NCBI GenBank assembly: GCA_942159475.1
Contig: OW804097.1
Coordinates: 53,216,986-53,280,985 of the forward strand
Source of the DNA: Sthenelais limicola
Taxonomy: Eukaryota; Annelida; Polychaeta; Phyllodocida; Sigalionidae
Length of the DNA stretch: 64,000 nucleotides
Direction: 5' to 3'
Of the stretch, positions 1 through 12,578 are shown piece by piece. Under the pieces are notes generated by a model, which saw only the letters and a program-made list of their open reading frames with translations, ran no database searches and was not told the origin of the DNA. The position numbers were made by a program, and so were the translations under genes. The stretch's first letter is position 1, and each line of letters begins with the position of its first letter.

Positions 1-1500
1 AACAATAGATATATCTATTATACCCAGATCAGATAAGTAGTTTCTCACCTGAGAAGAGCAGACCTGCCGTTTTAGTATCACAGAGCATTAGTAACATGGT
101 GTGTTTGTGGAAGCAACGTTAGAGTGCCTTCGGGAATCCTTCAGGAAGAAGTTAATGAGAGAAAATCGTAGAAAGAGCAACAGCAGTTTCTGAAATACTG
201 TTCATTGGAGCTTGCGTTATTGCAATGCCAAGTATAATTCTCCATGGTATGTATATAATCTTTTATGGCGCAATGGGAGGTGCGGTAACTGGCTAACTGA
301 CGAGGTATTCTTCAAGTCAAACATTGACATAATATAATGATATTGATTCTCCTCTGGCTCCTCGTCATCCCCTTCTTACGTTGAGAGTAACTCCAAAGGC
401 GATTATATAATTCGCAACGTGTATGCTTGGTATATTTGCCAGAGTCATTTTCCACATCCAAAGTAACCAGAGTAGGGTTCCATTCAAAACAAACTGTTTG
501 TAGTACCTACTTCATAAATAGAAAAACAATGGACCTTTTGTTTAAATCTGCAGCCTTCGCCCTGAGCTCTCACTAAAAGTGCTGACATTAAATGGAACAC
601 ATATATGCTGACGATATTTTTTTTCAATAAAAATAATCAATTCCCTGGCAGTTTAGAGTCATAATATCAAATACCGAGTTCCCTCAATGGGCGCTTCTCC
701 AACTGAATCCTTTTTAGTTCACATAACATACAAATTTCTTGTATATTTGGGTGTATGGCTCATAGATAACCGGGTGCGCTGACACGTATCGATTATATGC
801 ATGCAGACATCGGAAGTTATGAAGATTACGTGTCGTTTATGTTAGTTCAGGTGTACTGACACTATGTATACTTAAGCATGTCGATCGTCACGTACACATA
901 TTAACAAATAACTGAGCCAATCTGGAATCGGACATCCAAATTGATCAAGAACATAATATGTGAGGTACTATCTTTTCGGTGGTACAATTTCAGGAAATAG
1001 TACAGGATTGTAAAGGTAGATAGATATATATTCCTTGAGAAGTGATATCAGACAACGAGGAAGCATACAAAGACAGTGCGAAGTCTAGGAATAGAGAGAG
1101 ATACTGGATGGAAACATACAATTCCAGAGTATGTGCAGAGGTATCTAAGATTGTTTGTTATGACAAGTCCTCTCCCGCACGCAGAAGCCTGGGCAAACCT
1201 CCCTTTCGTGTATACTACTAGCTGCTGCTACTTCTGGTGTGATGATGTTTTCGCTATGCTGTGGAAGGAGAGAGTTGAGAAGGGTAGTACCACTAGGTTC
1301 CGTTGAGCAAGAGAGAAGAACTCGTTTGTAGTAAGTAAGTAGTAAGACAGATGAATCTGTGCTGTTGTCCAAGCAGAATACAGCTCGGAGAGATATACAG
1401 CGTGTCCGTCACCCTCTCATTGTGTGTGTGTGTGTCTCTCTCAAGCGGTTGAATGTTAGAATGATTCCTTAGAATGATCATCAGCAGACTCGTCCACAGG
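1..1500. other. No gene recognised
   Basis: AT-rich sequence. Short open frames exist on both strands at about 1.08-1.48 kb but show no family motif, no paired splice sites and no coding-like composition. Nothing else is visible here. Confidence 0.6.
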
Positions 1501-2127
1501 TGAAGGGGTGGGAAGTAAAGATTAAGGAGAATGCAGTGGGGAGGTGAGGAAGGAGGATGAGGAGAAGGAGAAGGAGGAGCAGAGGGATATGGAAAAGGAG
1601 GAGGAGATAGAGATAAAGGAGGTAGAGGAGGAGTAGAAGAAGAAGAAGGAAAAGTGCATAAGTCTCCTACTGCAGAAAGTCATGTCCATGCAGCCTAGCT
1701 CAAGCTACGCACCAATGTATGTAAATCACTGTAGTTGTATTGGCTCAGGCACTAGTAGCTAGCTAGTGTGGTGGTGGTGGTAGTAGTGGTGGTGGTGGCG
1801 GTGGCGGTGGTGGAACCAGCTTGTCGTCCCGAATACATCACTGATGGCAGCTTCTCCACGAATTAGAATTAGAAAGCAGCTTTCCCTAACTCTGCCATCT
1901 CCTCTCCTACTATCTGTCCTGGTTTGTCTCTTTTGTTTCCAGTGAACCCTCCTGAACAAACTACCAAGAAGTTCTTTATTTTGTCAAAATTCCCCATAAA
2001 AACGGTAGATAGATAGATAGATAGATAGATCGATAGACAGACAGATAAATAGATTATAGCTAGATAGACATAAACCGAGAGAGAGAGAGCGAGAGATATT
2101 AGGGAGGGAGGGAGGGGGGGGGGGGGA
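1501..2127. repeat. Purine-rich and simple-repeat cluster
   Basis: A GGA/GAA-rich tract (about 1510-1650) is followed by a GTGGTG-type tract (about 1767-1812), a TAGA tetranucleotide run (about 2003-2035), GA repeats (about 2078-2096) and a run of 13 G (2114-2126). Open frames across this stretch reflect low complexity. Confidence 0.85.
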
Positions 2128-2409
2128 TACGGTTGTTAGCATTAAATCCTACTCCAAGTAACAACCTTTAACATAATCGGGAAAGTATTTAAAGCTAAAA
2201 CCTCTAGCTGCCAGAGGGTTCTATCCCTAGGAAACAGCAAAACGTCCTTGTCCTTAACGGGGGCATTTCTTCTTCATCATCAAGTCAGATGGGAAAGAAA
2301 ACATAGCACTTCTGTTTCACTAAAATGAGTGGTAGATCATTTGCCAGGCATTGAATATAGGACCTGTCATCCGCACTAGGCACTCTCTTGTTAGGAGCAG
2401 AAATGGATT

Positions 2410-2521
2410 GGGGGAGGGAGGGAGGGAGGGAGGGAGGGAGGGAGGGAGGGAGGGAGGGAGGGAGGGAGGGAGGGAGGGAGGGAGGGAGGGAGGGAGGGAG
2501 GGAGGGAGGGAGGGAGGGAGA
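2410..2521. repeat. (GGGA)n microsatellite, about 27 units
   Basis: An almost uninterrupted GGGA tetranucleotide array of about 110 bp. Every unit holds a G3 run separated by a single A, so the plus strand could fold into many overlapping G-quadruplexes. The long Pro-Ser and Gly-Arg open frames on both strands are artefacts of this repeat. Confidence 0.97.
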
Positions 2522-2730
2522 AAGAAAGGGGAAGGGGTTGGCTGAAAGGGGGAGTGGTTGTAGACAAGGCAGCAGCAATAGAGAAGGTGACTAAGGAAAG
2601 AAAGCCAGTCATGTGCGGATGTAAGATAAGGAAACATCCTGCTAGGTCCACGACGGAAGGCAGAGAAGGCAAACTGTTGAAGGCAACAACAGTCGCAACA
2701 ATGGAAGGAGAGAGGCTTGTTTTGTTAATA

Positions 2731-3532
2731 CATGGTTCCGGCGGCTCAGAGCACATCAAATTTAATGACTTTTAATGACCAATTCCCCCAGTTTTTAATG
2801 AATTTTTACTGATTAAATGAAGTCATGTTAGCTGGTCAAGAACAAAGGCTTGCTGCTTGAATAGTCAATATGGACGTAGCACGTTCTCCCCTGGCTATTT
2901 ACAAATGTGTTTGGATTAAAGAAATGTGACAGTTTCCACTGTAACTTAATTGGGTAAGGCTGTCAGTGGAACTAAGTACTTCTGTTAATTGTATTTGTGT
3001 CGGTATAATTTATGACCATGAAATGACACAAACGATATACGGTAGTTGAACTTATTTACACAGAACAGTGCTACCACTCAGATTCTCAATTTTTTTTTAC
3101 AGAAGCCAGCAAAAAGAGACCCTTCAAAAAGTATAAGAAATGTATATTATTCTAATTCAATTTCATACCACAGTTTCAAAAGGTATTTTCATTCAAAAAA
3201 TTCTTAGAACAAGTTTTCAACATAATTATTTTCTCAGTACAAAGGTTTTGGTTTAGTTTGAATGTAGGGGGGACTTGCCCCGATTTTTTTTTAGTTTTTA
3301 CATAAAAAAAATGGTGGCTTCTGGTGTATGTTCAGCATAATTTCGGTGGAAATATGTTAGTGATAAAATGTCATACATTTCCTGCTTTGTATACATGTCA
3401 AAAGACGTTTTTAAAAGTTTTTAATGACTTTTTAATAACTCACAGCAAAAATTGATGACTTTTAAGGCCCTTAAAAGTCCCAACTCAAAATTAAGGACTT
3501 TTGAGGACTTTTTAAGGACCGCGGGAACCATG
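2731..3532. mobile_element. MITE-like non-autonomous DNA transposon
   Basis: The two ends are inverted repeats: CATGGTTCCGGCGG on the left, and the right end reverse-complements to CATGGTTCCCGCGG (13 of 14 match). Both sides are flanked by the direct repeat TAATA (2726-2730 and 3533-3537), which looks like a target-site duplication. The inner ends carry related short motifs (AATGACTTTTAATGACC on the left; AAGGACTTTTGAGGACTTTT on the right). There is no transposase frame. Superfamily is not certain: a 5 bp duplication is unusual, and a TA-flanked reading is also possible. Confidence 0.55.
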
Positions 3533-4186
3533 TAATAAATAATCACCCATCCACATAAAGTAATAGGTCCCTGTGTTTAAATAAAGAATAACTTCCAGGA
3601 TCCTGGTCGAGCTGTCAATGGTTGTCAATGGATAATAGAGGTCAGGTCAGGTCAGGAAAGAATATACGACTGGGTTATTTCCCCACACTCTACTAAGGTA
3701 GAGACAATAAAGACAATAAATCGAGAGAATAGTGCAAATGAAACCGTATGTTCATCTCATAATGACAACATGTCTGTGCTGCGAGATAGTCGAGTCTAAG
3801 ATGAGAATCATTAGAAAGTTATGACAAGTACAGTAAACTTCGACAGAAACAAAACCCTAAGAGTATGTCTGACATAGTAGCAAAGATTGATATACACTGA
3901 CATAATAGTTTTCCCAAGCTAGTACTTGTTCAACGATTATTATATACAAGTGGTCTTCCACTATAGTGCCTGGATGGGAGGAGGTAAGAGCACTTTGCCA
4001 CAGCAGGATTCAACCCCAATACCGTATACACCCTCATCCAAGGCCAGTGCGTGTGTTTTCATCTTCAGTATCACAATGACTAATCAACATAATGCATTTC
4101 AATAATAAGATGAGTGTCAGGGGATGGATTGGCAGGTCACTTTCAATGGCTTACAGTTAGCAGTCAAGCGAGTGCATTCTCTAAAA

Positions 4187-4346
4187 CAGTCTATAAGCTC
4201 ACAGCTTCTCAGATAAGAATGGTATGTCAGTGATTGAACGCCTACTGCGCTAATGGCTGTTCTGACGCTGAAGTAGGCGTCCCAATGGGGTTATAGTAGC
4301 ATTTTGCGGTTTAGAGCGAGCTTTCCCTGAGTGTGGAGGGGCTCTC
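4187..4346 (+). repeat. Dispersed repeat R1, copy 1
   Basis: Shares a linear series of blocks with 19153-19340 and 61036-61204: CAGATAAGAATGGTATGT, then ACGCCTACT...AGTAGGCGT, then AATGGG, then ATTTTGCGGTTT, then GGAGGG. The two GCCTAC-type blocks (4238-4246 and 4272-4280) form a perfect 9 bp inverted repeat, so the unit contains a hairpin. Origin unknown; it could be a SINE tail or a MITE core. Confidence 0.7.
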
Positions 4347-4614
4347 AAATCTTGCGATTGCTAGAGACAAAACTAGGTTAATAGTGAGACTCAGTGAGTG
4401 AAACAGTCTGATATAACCAGGACTGACTGGGAGAATATTTTTTAGACCCTTGGACCTGGATATTAACAAAATAATTCATTTAAAAACAGATTTATTTTTT
4501 ATGCATGGCAATTGTTATGGGGTCCTATTAATATTAAAAGGACATGGCATACACTTTCTAAAAGAACATGAGAAATATATGGGAAAAAATGAAAGAAATC
4601 TTAAAAAATTACAT

Positions 4615-4905
4615 GTGTAGTGGGTCCGCCCCGAAGCTATATCAACATTGACGCTGCCAGCCAACTCCAACTCCAACCAGGCTACAACAGCGAAGGGTAT
4701 CTCTAGTAGAGCCAGATAAGACAACCAGTTCCGTCAGGAGGGGACACAACGTCATCGTGAAGTCATGCCTGAAGACACCCTCCAACAGATGGTAGGCGGA
4801 GCATACAACTAGCTCCGCAAGGGGACCAGAACTTTGCTTAACACTACGGACTTGTGTCACGCCGCAGACCAAGATAATTCTGCTGTTCAAATTAAGCTCC
4901 ATTGA
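4615..4905 (+). other. Possible decayed coding relic
   Basis: A GC-richer island in AT-rich surroundings. On the plus strand, protein-like stretches appear in different frames, broken by stops and frame changes (for example PEDTLQQMVGGAYN followed by a stop, then LRKGTRTLLNTTDLCHAAD). This would fit an old pseudogene or retroelement fragment, but I recognise no family. Confidence 0.25.
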
Positions 4906-5869
4906 CGTTACCTTTGTAACTGTGATTTTGGGTTAAATAAACCAGCCGTAACGAGGGACACTACGCTGAGGTCATAATGTAAATAAGGCTATACTTGTAA
5001 AATATATGGACGTGAAGTTGGTCTACCCTCTAAGAATGTACATAAAAAGTGTAGATATATCCTTCAAACATACACCCTTTAGGGAACTTTTAATAACTCG
5101 CTGTCGACCTACTGTCCAATTCCAGTTCTGATAACAGGTCCGTTAGGTCATGTCATATTGTTATAAACAATACATATGATGATAAATTTGGCTGAGTTCC
5201 TTGTCGACGTTTTCAACCCTACCAAACTCCCCCTGCATAGATAAGACATGCTTATAAAATAGTCTGGAACGATCACCCCATCTCATTCCATTACTTCATA
5301 ACAATCACCAAACATCGCCAAAATTATCATTAAGGTAATCAAATTGTATATGTATTAGTCAAAAACTGTGTCATATATTGAATCAACTGACAATTAATTA
5401 ATTTTCTAAACAATACGTTACCTACACCCTGCAAAGCAAAAATGTATATAGATAATTCAACATCAGGGCATTACGAAAATCACCTGAATTTGTGAGACCC
5501 GTCTTGATGTCATGTGAATAAAATTGATTTAAAACCTGAAAAAAAAACCGAATACCTTTGATTATTGTAATTCTTTCGAAATTCGCGAACTCATGCCCAT
5601 GAATCTGCGGTTCACTACACATGAAAAAATTACAGAATTAAGAGTTAAGGCAAATGCACATGGAAAGAAAAAGCGAAAAAAAAAGGTAAAATCAATGGTT
5701 TCTCATTATTCTTTTTATCTCCGCATTGTTCATAAAAGATTGTTTCTCCGAAGATGGACCTTAAAAAAATGAATAAAAAAATTGAAAAGTATATAATGGT
5801 GAAGAGAGTGCATCTAAGGTCTCATGTCCCTACAGTGGTAACCATAGGAGGGATGCTGAAGCGATAGCA

Positions 5870-6364
5870 GCCCTGACAGACATGCCGCCCACGCATCTTC
5901 CTCCAACCTTTCCTCTCCTACACAGTCTCCATCTAAATCTTCCCCCATCCACTATCGCTCACCTCCACCACCCCCCATCTCCACATCCCATGCTTTCCCA
6001 ACACCCAGCCAACTGCTGCAATTCCTCGCCCATTCTTCTTCTCTGCCCAGCCACAAAATACCGCCATCTAACATGACCATGGCTCGTGAACACTAACTAC
6101 CCTTCATTTCCGAATCATTTCTCTCCTTTTTTTGTTGATTCTATAAGTACTATCCCCCACCCCCATCCCTTCTCTATGACCAGCCACCCCCGCCGCCGCC
6201 ACCACCACCTCCTCTCAAGCCCCCACCCTACTCCCTCCTCCTCCTCCTCCTCCTCTCCAAAGCAACTGCAACAAGACAGCTGCCATCCTTTCGAGCGGAA
6301 CACACAAATCACTGCCTCTAAACACACATCGCATCCCATTAGCAACCTGGTAAATAGATGCTAA
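5870..6364 (+). repeat. Pyrimidine-rich tract with proline/serine-rich open frames
   Basis: Strongly C/T-rich sequence including CCGCCG/CCACCA and (TCC)n runs. All three plus frames stay open for long distances because stop codons need purines. One frame reads as a Ser/Pro-rich peptide ending MTMAREH; another contains a run of ten prolines. An exon of a proline-rich protein cannot be excluded, but composition alone explains the open frames. Confidence 0.5.
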
Positions 6365-7572
6365 TAAGGACTCTGGCTAAAGGTCTTGGATTAGGCAAGA
6401 TTTGCCTGGGTTTACCAACGGATCCCTCACCCCTATCCCAACCCGCCAGCACCAATATGACAACGATCAGTCAGTAACTATTTCCATGCTCACTTACCAA
6501 CCTTGAAAGGCTGGTTGTCATGGTTACTTGAGTGAACGGTTGCTATGGAGAGTTAGGCCACTCAGGTAATGCAGCCTAATTAGCACCCGGACCCTCGAGC
6601 AGCTGATACCTGGATGGTGGTGGTGGAGGTGGCGGTGGTGGTGGTAGTGGTGGTCCTGCAAACAGGCAGCAGCACCAGCTATTCCTCCTGCAAGAGAGGA
6701 GTTCTACAGGACTGCCTCTATGCTTTGCCTTATATAGTTTTAATAAACTTCTTTGTTTAGTACTTATTACTTTCTTTCTTGCCTTCTTACTTTTTACTTC
6801 TTACTGATTTTGTTTGTCTAGTTCTTTTTCATTTTTTCCTTCTTTTTTGTCTTACATTCCTTTTGTTAGTTTCTTCTCAGGACTGTCTTTATGATTTCCT
6901 AGCTTTCTTTTGTAGTTTAATTTTACTTATTTCTTTCTCTTTTTCTTTCCTTCTTGAATCTTTCATCTTTATTTTTACCGCCATAGCAATATAGCCATCG
7001 AACCTGGTATATATTACCAATATCTCTTTAAAATACCAAATCCTATGCTTCTTTCTAAGTAAAGTCAGCCATAAATTGAATAAATATTATTCTGCCAATT
7101 GTCTCAGTTTCTGACAGTAGAAGTAATTGCCTTCAACTTTTACGTCAATTCCAGGGAGTCACTAATGAATTTTGTATTTAGATTAGAAAACAAAACTCCA
7201 TTCACCTTCATACATACAAATACTTTCCCAGAACATAGATTTGTGTTGAGGATGGGATGTTGACAATTATTGAATATTTGTCTGATTGGTCTGACGTAAA
7301 GCGGGCTCTATTCCTCTATAGTACGCGTATAAAAAAAATATACTTTAAGTGGATCATGAAACAAGAAATATATGTAAAAAATCGCTTCTTAATAAGAAGC
7401 TTAAACTTACATAGTATATGAATAGTTATGACAAGGCACAACTTATTGTAGCATTGAAATCCACCCATTTAGCGTACCCAAAATACACGATTTTAATAGC
7501 TAGACAATACATTATCGATTATTTATTAGGTAACAGGACTGAGATGTAGAACACTTTCAATAGGATTAAGCA
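6365..7572. other. No gene recognised
   Basis: Contains a TGG-rich run (about 6613-6655) and a T/C-rich tract (about 6760-6980). No exon is supported. Confidence 0.6.
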
Positions 7573-7627
7573 TGAATGAATGAATGAATGAATGAATGAA
7601 TGAATGAATGAATGAATGAATGAATGA
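7573..7627. repeat. (TGAA)n microsatellite
   Basis: About 13.5 perfect TGAA units. Confidence 0.97.
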
Positions 7628-7861
7628 TAACTTCCTTCCTAACATTATTCTGAAAATGTTCATTCAAAATATACAATGCAAGCTTTCTCACTTCATATTT
7701 AAATGTTTAAAAATCGTGTATATATTTCTTATACATATTGGAGGGTTTTTCCAAGTAATATATGTATATATATGTTATCAACGGGTGATTTTTAATCATC
7801 CATGCAGGTGTTAAATCATACCCCAAAATAGGGATAGAGGGGTCGGGTTAAGTCTTCCTAC

Positions 7862-8008
7862 CTCTTTCCAATTCTTCCTCTAGAGCTGGGTCATCAGGCG
7901 ACACATGTACGATCACATTTGACGGCCACATTTTATCCCAGAACTTGCCAAGTTTGTCGCCCATTTGTCGCAGTAGTCCCGGCGACAGCTCCACCGAGTG
8001 ATCCACCG
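7862..8008 (-). CDS. Gene B, candidate exon 4 (unrecognised protein)
   Basis: A 147 nt exon on the minus strand. It starts after TATCGTAG and ends before the donor GTAGGAAG; only one frame is open. It begins by completing a phase-1 codon and ends in phase 1, encoding 48 whole codons including GLLRQMGDKLGKFWDKMWPS and ending in the acidic HVSPDDPALEEELER. The frame is GC-richer than its surroundings, with no stop across codon-like sequence. The phase matches the exon at 12468-12578, so together with 42483-42590 and 43747-43810 it can be read as one protein of at least 143 residues that continues beyond the left edge. I do not recognise the family. The acidic segment followed by a Lys/Trp-rich stretch would suit the cytosolic N-terminus of a membrane protein, but that is a guess. 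Confidence 0.6.
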
Positions 8009-11000
8009 CTACGATAGGCAAGTATTGGTGATTTAAAACAATGCATAGGCACAGTCGCAAGGAATATCGCAAAGGGTGAACAATCGGTAGGTATAATTGT
8101 ATTGTAAGGAACAATTGATGTGATCAGTAGAAGTATCTGAACGTTGCCAATCAGAGTATGTATTTTTATCTTCTGGGTTCCAGGTCGAAAATGTCTTCGT
8201 CGGACATGGTAAAATTTGAGTCAATGGATATCGCATAAAGAAATTCCTTTCGGAGATTTGTGACAAATGATGCCAGAATCTATCCTTATATGATGAGTGA
8301 TTGAATTCTGTAAAACTTTTTCACTTGACATCTTTGTGGGCCAAATGTCGAAAGCGATTTTGGAGTATTTAGTCATAGGGCAGGCAGGCAATTGTTCCAA
8401 GGAAAGGCAAAGATAATTCTTACTGGGCTGTACTTAGGAAATTTAGTTCGAATAGACATGCTGCATGATATTTGTATTTCACACATGCCACCCAAAATAT
8501 GTGGAAGTTGGACCTCAGCCACCCATTGACTCATTGGATCAACACTTTACAAACAAGGATTGATCACTACTATTGGCAATGGTTCATACATAGTTTATAG
8601 GCAACCATATCTAACGCTCACTGTTCATTTAAAGTATTACCTAGCCTTGGGTTCATACTCATTCAACACATGGGATGGCTAGAGGAGAATTGAGATAGGA
8701 AGGATGAATAGAACCTCTCCGACTCAAACCCTTGTGTATACACGTATGTATACATAGGCTATATCAGAAGCCAGGGCCTAAGGCTGCAGTTAGCGGACCT
8801 ATTGTTTGAGAAGGTCATTTGTGGGGGCACTGTAAGTATATTATTCGTGCTTTTCTCCACTCTTCGTGTGCATCACTCAATACTAGGCGTTGGTTTTAAT
8901 GATAGGATCCTTTACCATGCACTAAGTGTGATAGTAGGTCATGCTTTCAGGGTTAGTTCACCATCCTAAAAGATGGTATTACAATCTACAGCCTCTGCTT
9001 AAGATTAGCTTAATGTCAGGCAACTTTATAGATAATGATATTATTATAGCACTAGATGCCAACCAACCAATCAAGTAACTAATCAACGAAGGATTCATTT
9101 AGTACTAAGACCTTCATGTTTGGCGTTGTTGCTTCAAACCACGAAACATAATAATTGCGAAGATGCAACAAAATGAAACAAATCCATGTCAACATCAGCA
9201 ATATAGCTCAACGAAATGTTTTTGAATTTTCTTTCAAAAGCAGTCACACGATGGCAAGAAATCAGCCCCTGCAGAAAATGAAGTCAGAACAATTCCATGG
9301 CAAAAGATGGGGGGGGGGGGGGGAGGAGGGAGGGGGAGGAGGAGGAGGAGATGTAATAAAGATGAGCCTAATGGATTAACCAGAGTGGTTACTGGAGTTT
9401 GAATTTCCATTAACTAAGTGCGAGAATAGAAGAGAGCTACATGATATGAGTTGTGAGGAGGAAGTGGGAGCAGATAATAAACAAAATGTATTTCCCAAAC
9501 ATACTACTGGTGGAAATACTAGGGAAGTTTTGGGAATGATATAATATAGTTTTTGTATATATCATATAATATTTTCTTGCAAAAGAGTAAAAGAGTTAAG
9601 TTGCGGGCTGAATATATAGCTGGTCTAATCTGAGTCAATTAGATCGACCTTCTAGCAAGACAGGCAGTGGAGCCGAATCTAATTAAAGGGATTGAACGCT
9701 TAAGAACAGGGCACTCCAGTACAGGGACAATGCAATTAAAGCTAAAGCCAGATCTATGTAGGAGAGTGACAGAAGAAGGGTCAACACAACCCAACAGGTG
9801 AACAATTATTACCGGGGGGCTCTCGTTTCTCGTACAGAAAGAATGGCTCCTCAACATCCACTGTGACAAAATAAACACAAGAGCAAAGTTGATATCTGTC
9901 ACACAAAGTATCAATATCAGTTCAAATCAACTTGAGCAATTCGAAAGAATTTAAAGATTTCAACTTTTGTACATGTTGTTGATCCATATAGCTTAAAGCT
10001 TAAGTCATCATTTTCTGATTTCAAGTATTCATTTGATAGCACATTCTTACATTCCTTTTCGTGCCATATATATACAATAGTACTTTAACTAATACCCTAG
10101 AAGGGCCTGTAGAATTCTTATATTTAATGTTTAGCATATATATTCCTAAGTACTTATTGCCATGCCTGAGGTTCAATAATGTTCAGATGCTCACATATCT
10201 AGCAGAATCATGCACAAACAGCCAAAAGTCCAACTCGGACAAAGCTTTCAAATCTCTCAGTGTAAACGCCATTCCATTTCTCACTGTTATCTCAGCAACT
10301 TCTGAGACCTAGGGCATTATTAGATGGGCAAGAGGAAGGCCCTCTAGTGTATTGGAGGCGCACTAGAGATGTTGCAACATAGGAGGCATTGTAGACGGAG
10401 CTAGGTTCTGGGAGATAATTTAATTAGGGAGGGACGAAAACAAGTTCAGATTGACAGCTTCTGCACTGCTTCCTTCCTGCGAGAGGTAGTAGATAGGAGG
10501 TTGATCCTTTACTCTGGTGGTCGAGGTGTGAGATACAAGACACATAATGCTAAGATCATCTAGGTTTAGCTTTCATTCAGTTTTTGTTTCCTTGTCAGAT
10601 CTAAAAGGTGTTAGGCAGCAGTTAATTACATGCAGGGTGCCTTGCAAATATCAACATGGAGTTGTTTCGGAAGATTTCCAATTTTAGCAGCAGCAGCACT
10701 TCAAGTAAACAAGTCGGATTCTTCGACAATCCCAGAATTATTTCTTCCAGCACAATGTTGTCACTCAGTAATGCTCTTCTAGCATTAAAAGCCATGATTT
10801 TTTCATCCTCGGGATGACGTTTATTCCAATAGTTCTAGTCGAGGAAAAGATCAACACAGAAGTAGTCGACACTTAAAAGTCCATGACACGCCAAAGACAG
10901 TAACTTGTATGTTTAAAGCAGATGTGAGGAAGGTAAAGAAAATATCTCGATGGGAGATTATTAGTACTTAATTAACACCATATCAATAATGCATATCATT

Positions 11001-12467
11001 ATCGGCATGCTCTCATCCTTGAAACTAATCGAGCTGAAAGATACATTCATTCCAAGCAAAACCCTCATCTCCCAAAGGCTGGAGAGAAAGGGGTTTTCTT
11101 CTCAACTAGAGCCTAAAATAAGACAAGTAGGAGTCGATCTTAGTCTTTCAGTACATCTATAGATATATAATTCTATACCTCGGCCTTGGGTGAAGGAGTT
11201 CAAAGCCTTCCTATAGCGTATGTCATGTTTGTAGCGAGCTGGATTTTCGAGAGAATAAAATACATTTGTGAAAAAAAAGGAATAAGTCTAAGGTGAGGAT
11301 ACAAAACAAAGCCCTTACCTGTGATCTGAATGTGATTATGTTCCTGAACGTCGGAGGTACTCGTTTCGACATATAGATATTGTAAATGTATGTATCTATG
11401 TACACTACCTTCATTTGTATTTTAATTGTATCGTAATTTTGAGAAGAATATATGACTGACTCACCTTCGCAATTAATTTTGTGATTTGGATAGGTGTGTT
11501 TGATGCTTCATATCACCAAGGAGGTAGATTCGAGGGAGTCAAGCTATTTATTTAAAGTTTGACGTTAGCCTCGCTTTATCCATAGAAGGGAACAATGGAC
11601 TAATTAGCATTACCCAATGCTTATGAATTTTAAGAATATTTACCTCGATGAAACTACGAGGCCAAGGAAAGCTCCCTTTTGCATAATGATAAACCTCCCT
11701 GGGGATATTTAATGAAGCATCATCATATATTGCTCATTATTAGTATTGGCGTGTGTATTACTATGTACAGAATACCGTTTGTGTTAATGGGTTACAAACA
11801 AATGAGTTATAGGTGGGTGAATAGTGACGATTGGTGTTAGTTCAAAGTAATATTTGACAGATCTATATAGAAGCACATTTGGCAACCATCAAATAATAAT
11901 CAGTTATATGAATATATAATATGTGTATTAGATTACATGATTTTTAATCTCGAGTCATTTTACTTTGTATAGGTATTTATGATTCTTTGAATCTATATTC
12001 TCCGCTGAAATGGATTTGGTTTGATATGTAATTATATCTTAACTAAAATGATTAAATTAAAATTGAATCACGAGGGGCTTGATTGAATTGTGGATAGTGA
12101 TATTTCACAGGCATCGCAAGATTTAAGAGCCATCGATCGAGTATAAAACAATTTTTAAAAAAAAATTAATGTAATTACCATATGGCCGTGGAAATAGTGT
12201 CCATCAGCAATTTAAATTGAATGTTATTGATATTTATCGACAATACTAAATAACAGAATTGATATATACAACGAGATAATATTTTTCTAGACCGAAACGA
12301 CTAATTCAAATGTTAATGGTGTTTTCATTCAAAATGTTTGAAAACAATCTTTAATTCAAAGTGAAATATTTCCTATACACAATTCCCAAGCTGACAGGGT
12401 GTAATTACATACATAAATTAATAAACAGAAAAGAACCAAGCTTACAACAATAAAACTTAAAACTAAC
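8009..12467. other. Intron-like stretch of gene B
   Basis: AT-rich, with no further exon that I can support. Contains a run of 15 G (9309-9323) followed by GGA repeats. Confidence 0.5.
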
Positions 12468-12578
12468 CATCTTGAGCCGCGAGTTCTAGACCCATTTCGT
12501 CGAATTCTAACTCAGGCTCTTCTACGTTGTCATTCCATTCTCCGTTTTCGGAGTCAAGGCCCTCCGAGCCTTCTGATT
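12468..12578 (-). CDS. Gene B, candidate exon 3 (acidic segment)
   Basis: A 111 nt minus-strand exon between the acceptor TTTCTCTCATAG and the donor GTTAGT. It completes a phase-1 codon, encodes 36 whole codons and ends in phase 1. The peptide is very acidic: it starts SEGSEGLDSENGEWNDNVEE and ends ELEFDEMGLELAAQD. If it is instead a terminal exon, the frame reads one Gly past the donor and stops at TAG, giving a C-terminus. Its phase fits both the exon at 42483-42590 (upstream) and 7862-8008 (downstream). It sits in an otherwise stop-rich AT-rich region, which supports real coding status. Family not recognised. Confidence 0.6.

Larger units (their letters stand above)
3538..5860. other. Noncoding AT-rich stretch
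   Basis: No exon recognised. It contains copy 1 of a dispersed repeat (4187-4346) and a GC-richer block (4615-4905), listed separately. The rest is AT-rich sequence without visible structure. Confidence 0.5.

Noticed and set aside
2285..2759. Overlapping Pro-Ser and Gly-Arg-rich open frames on both strands
   Set aside because: They exist only because the GGGA repeat has no stop codons in most frames.
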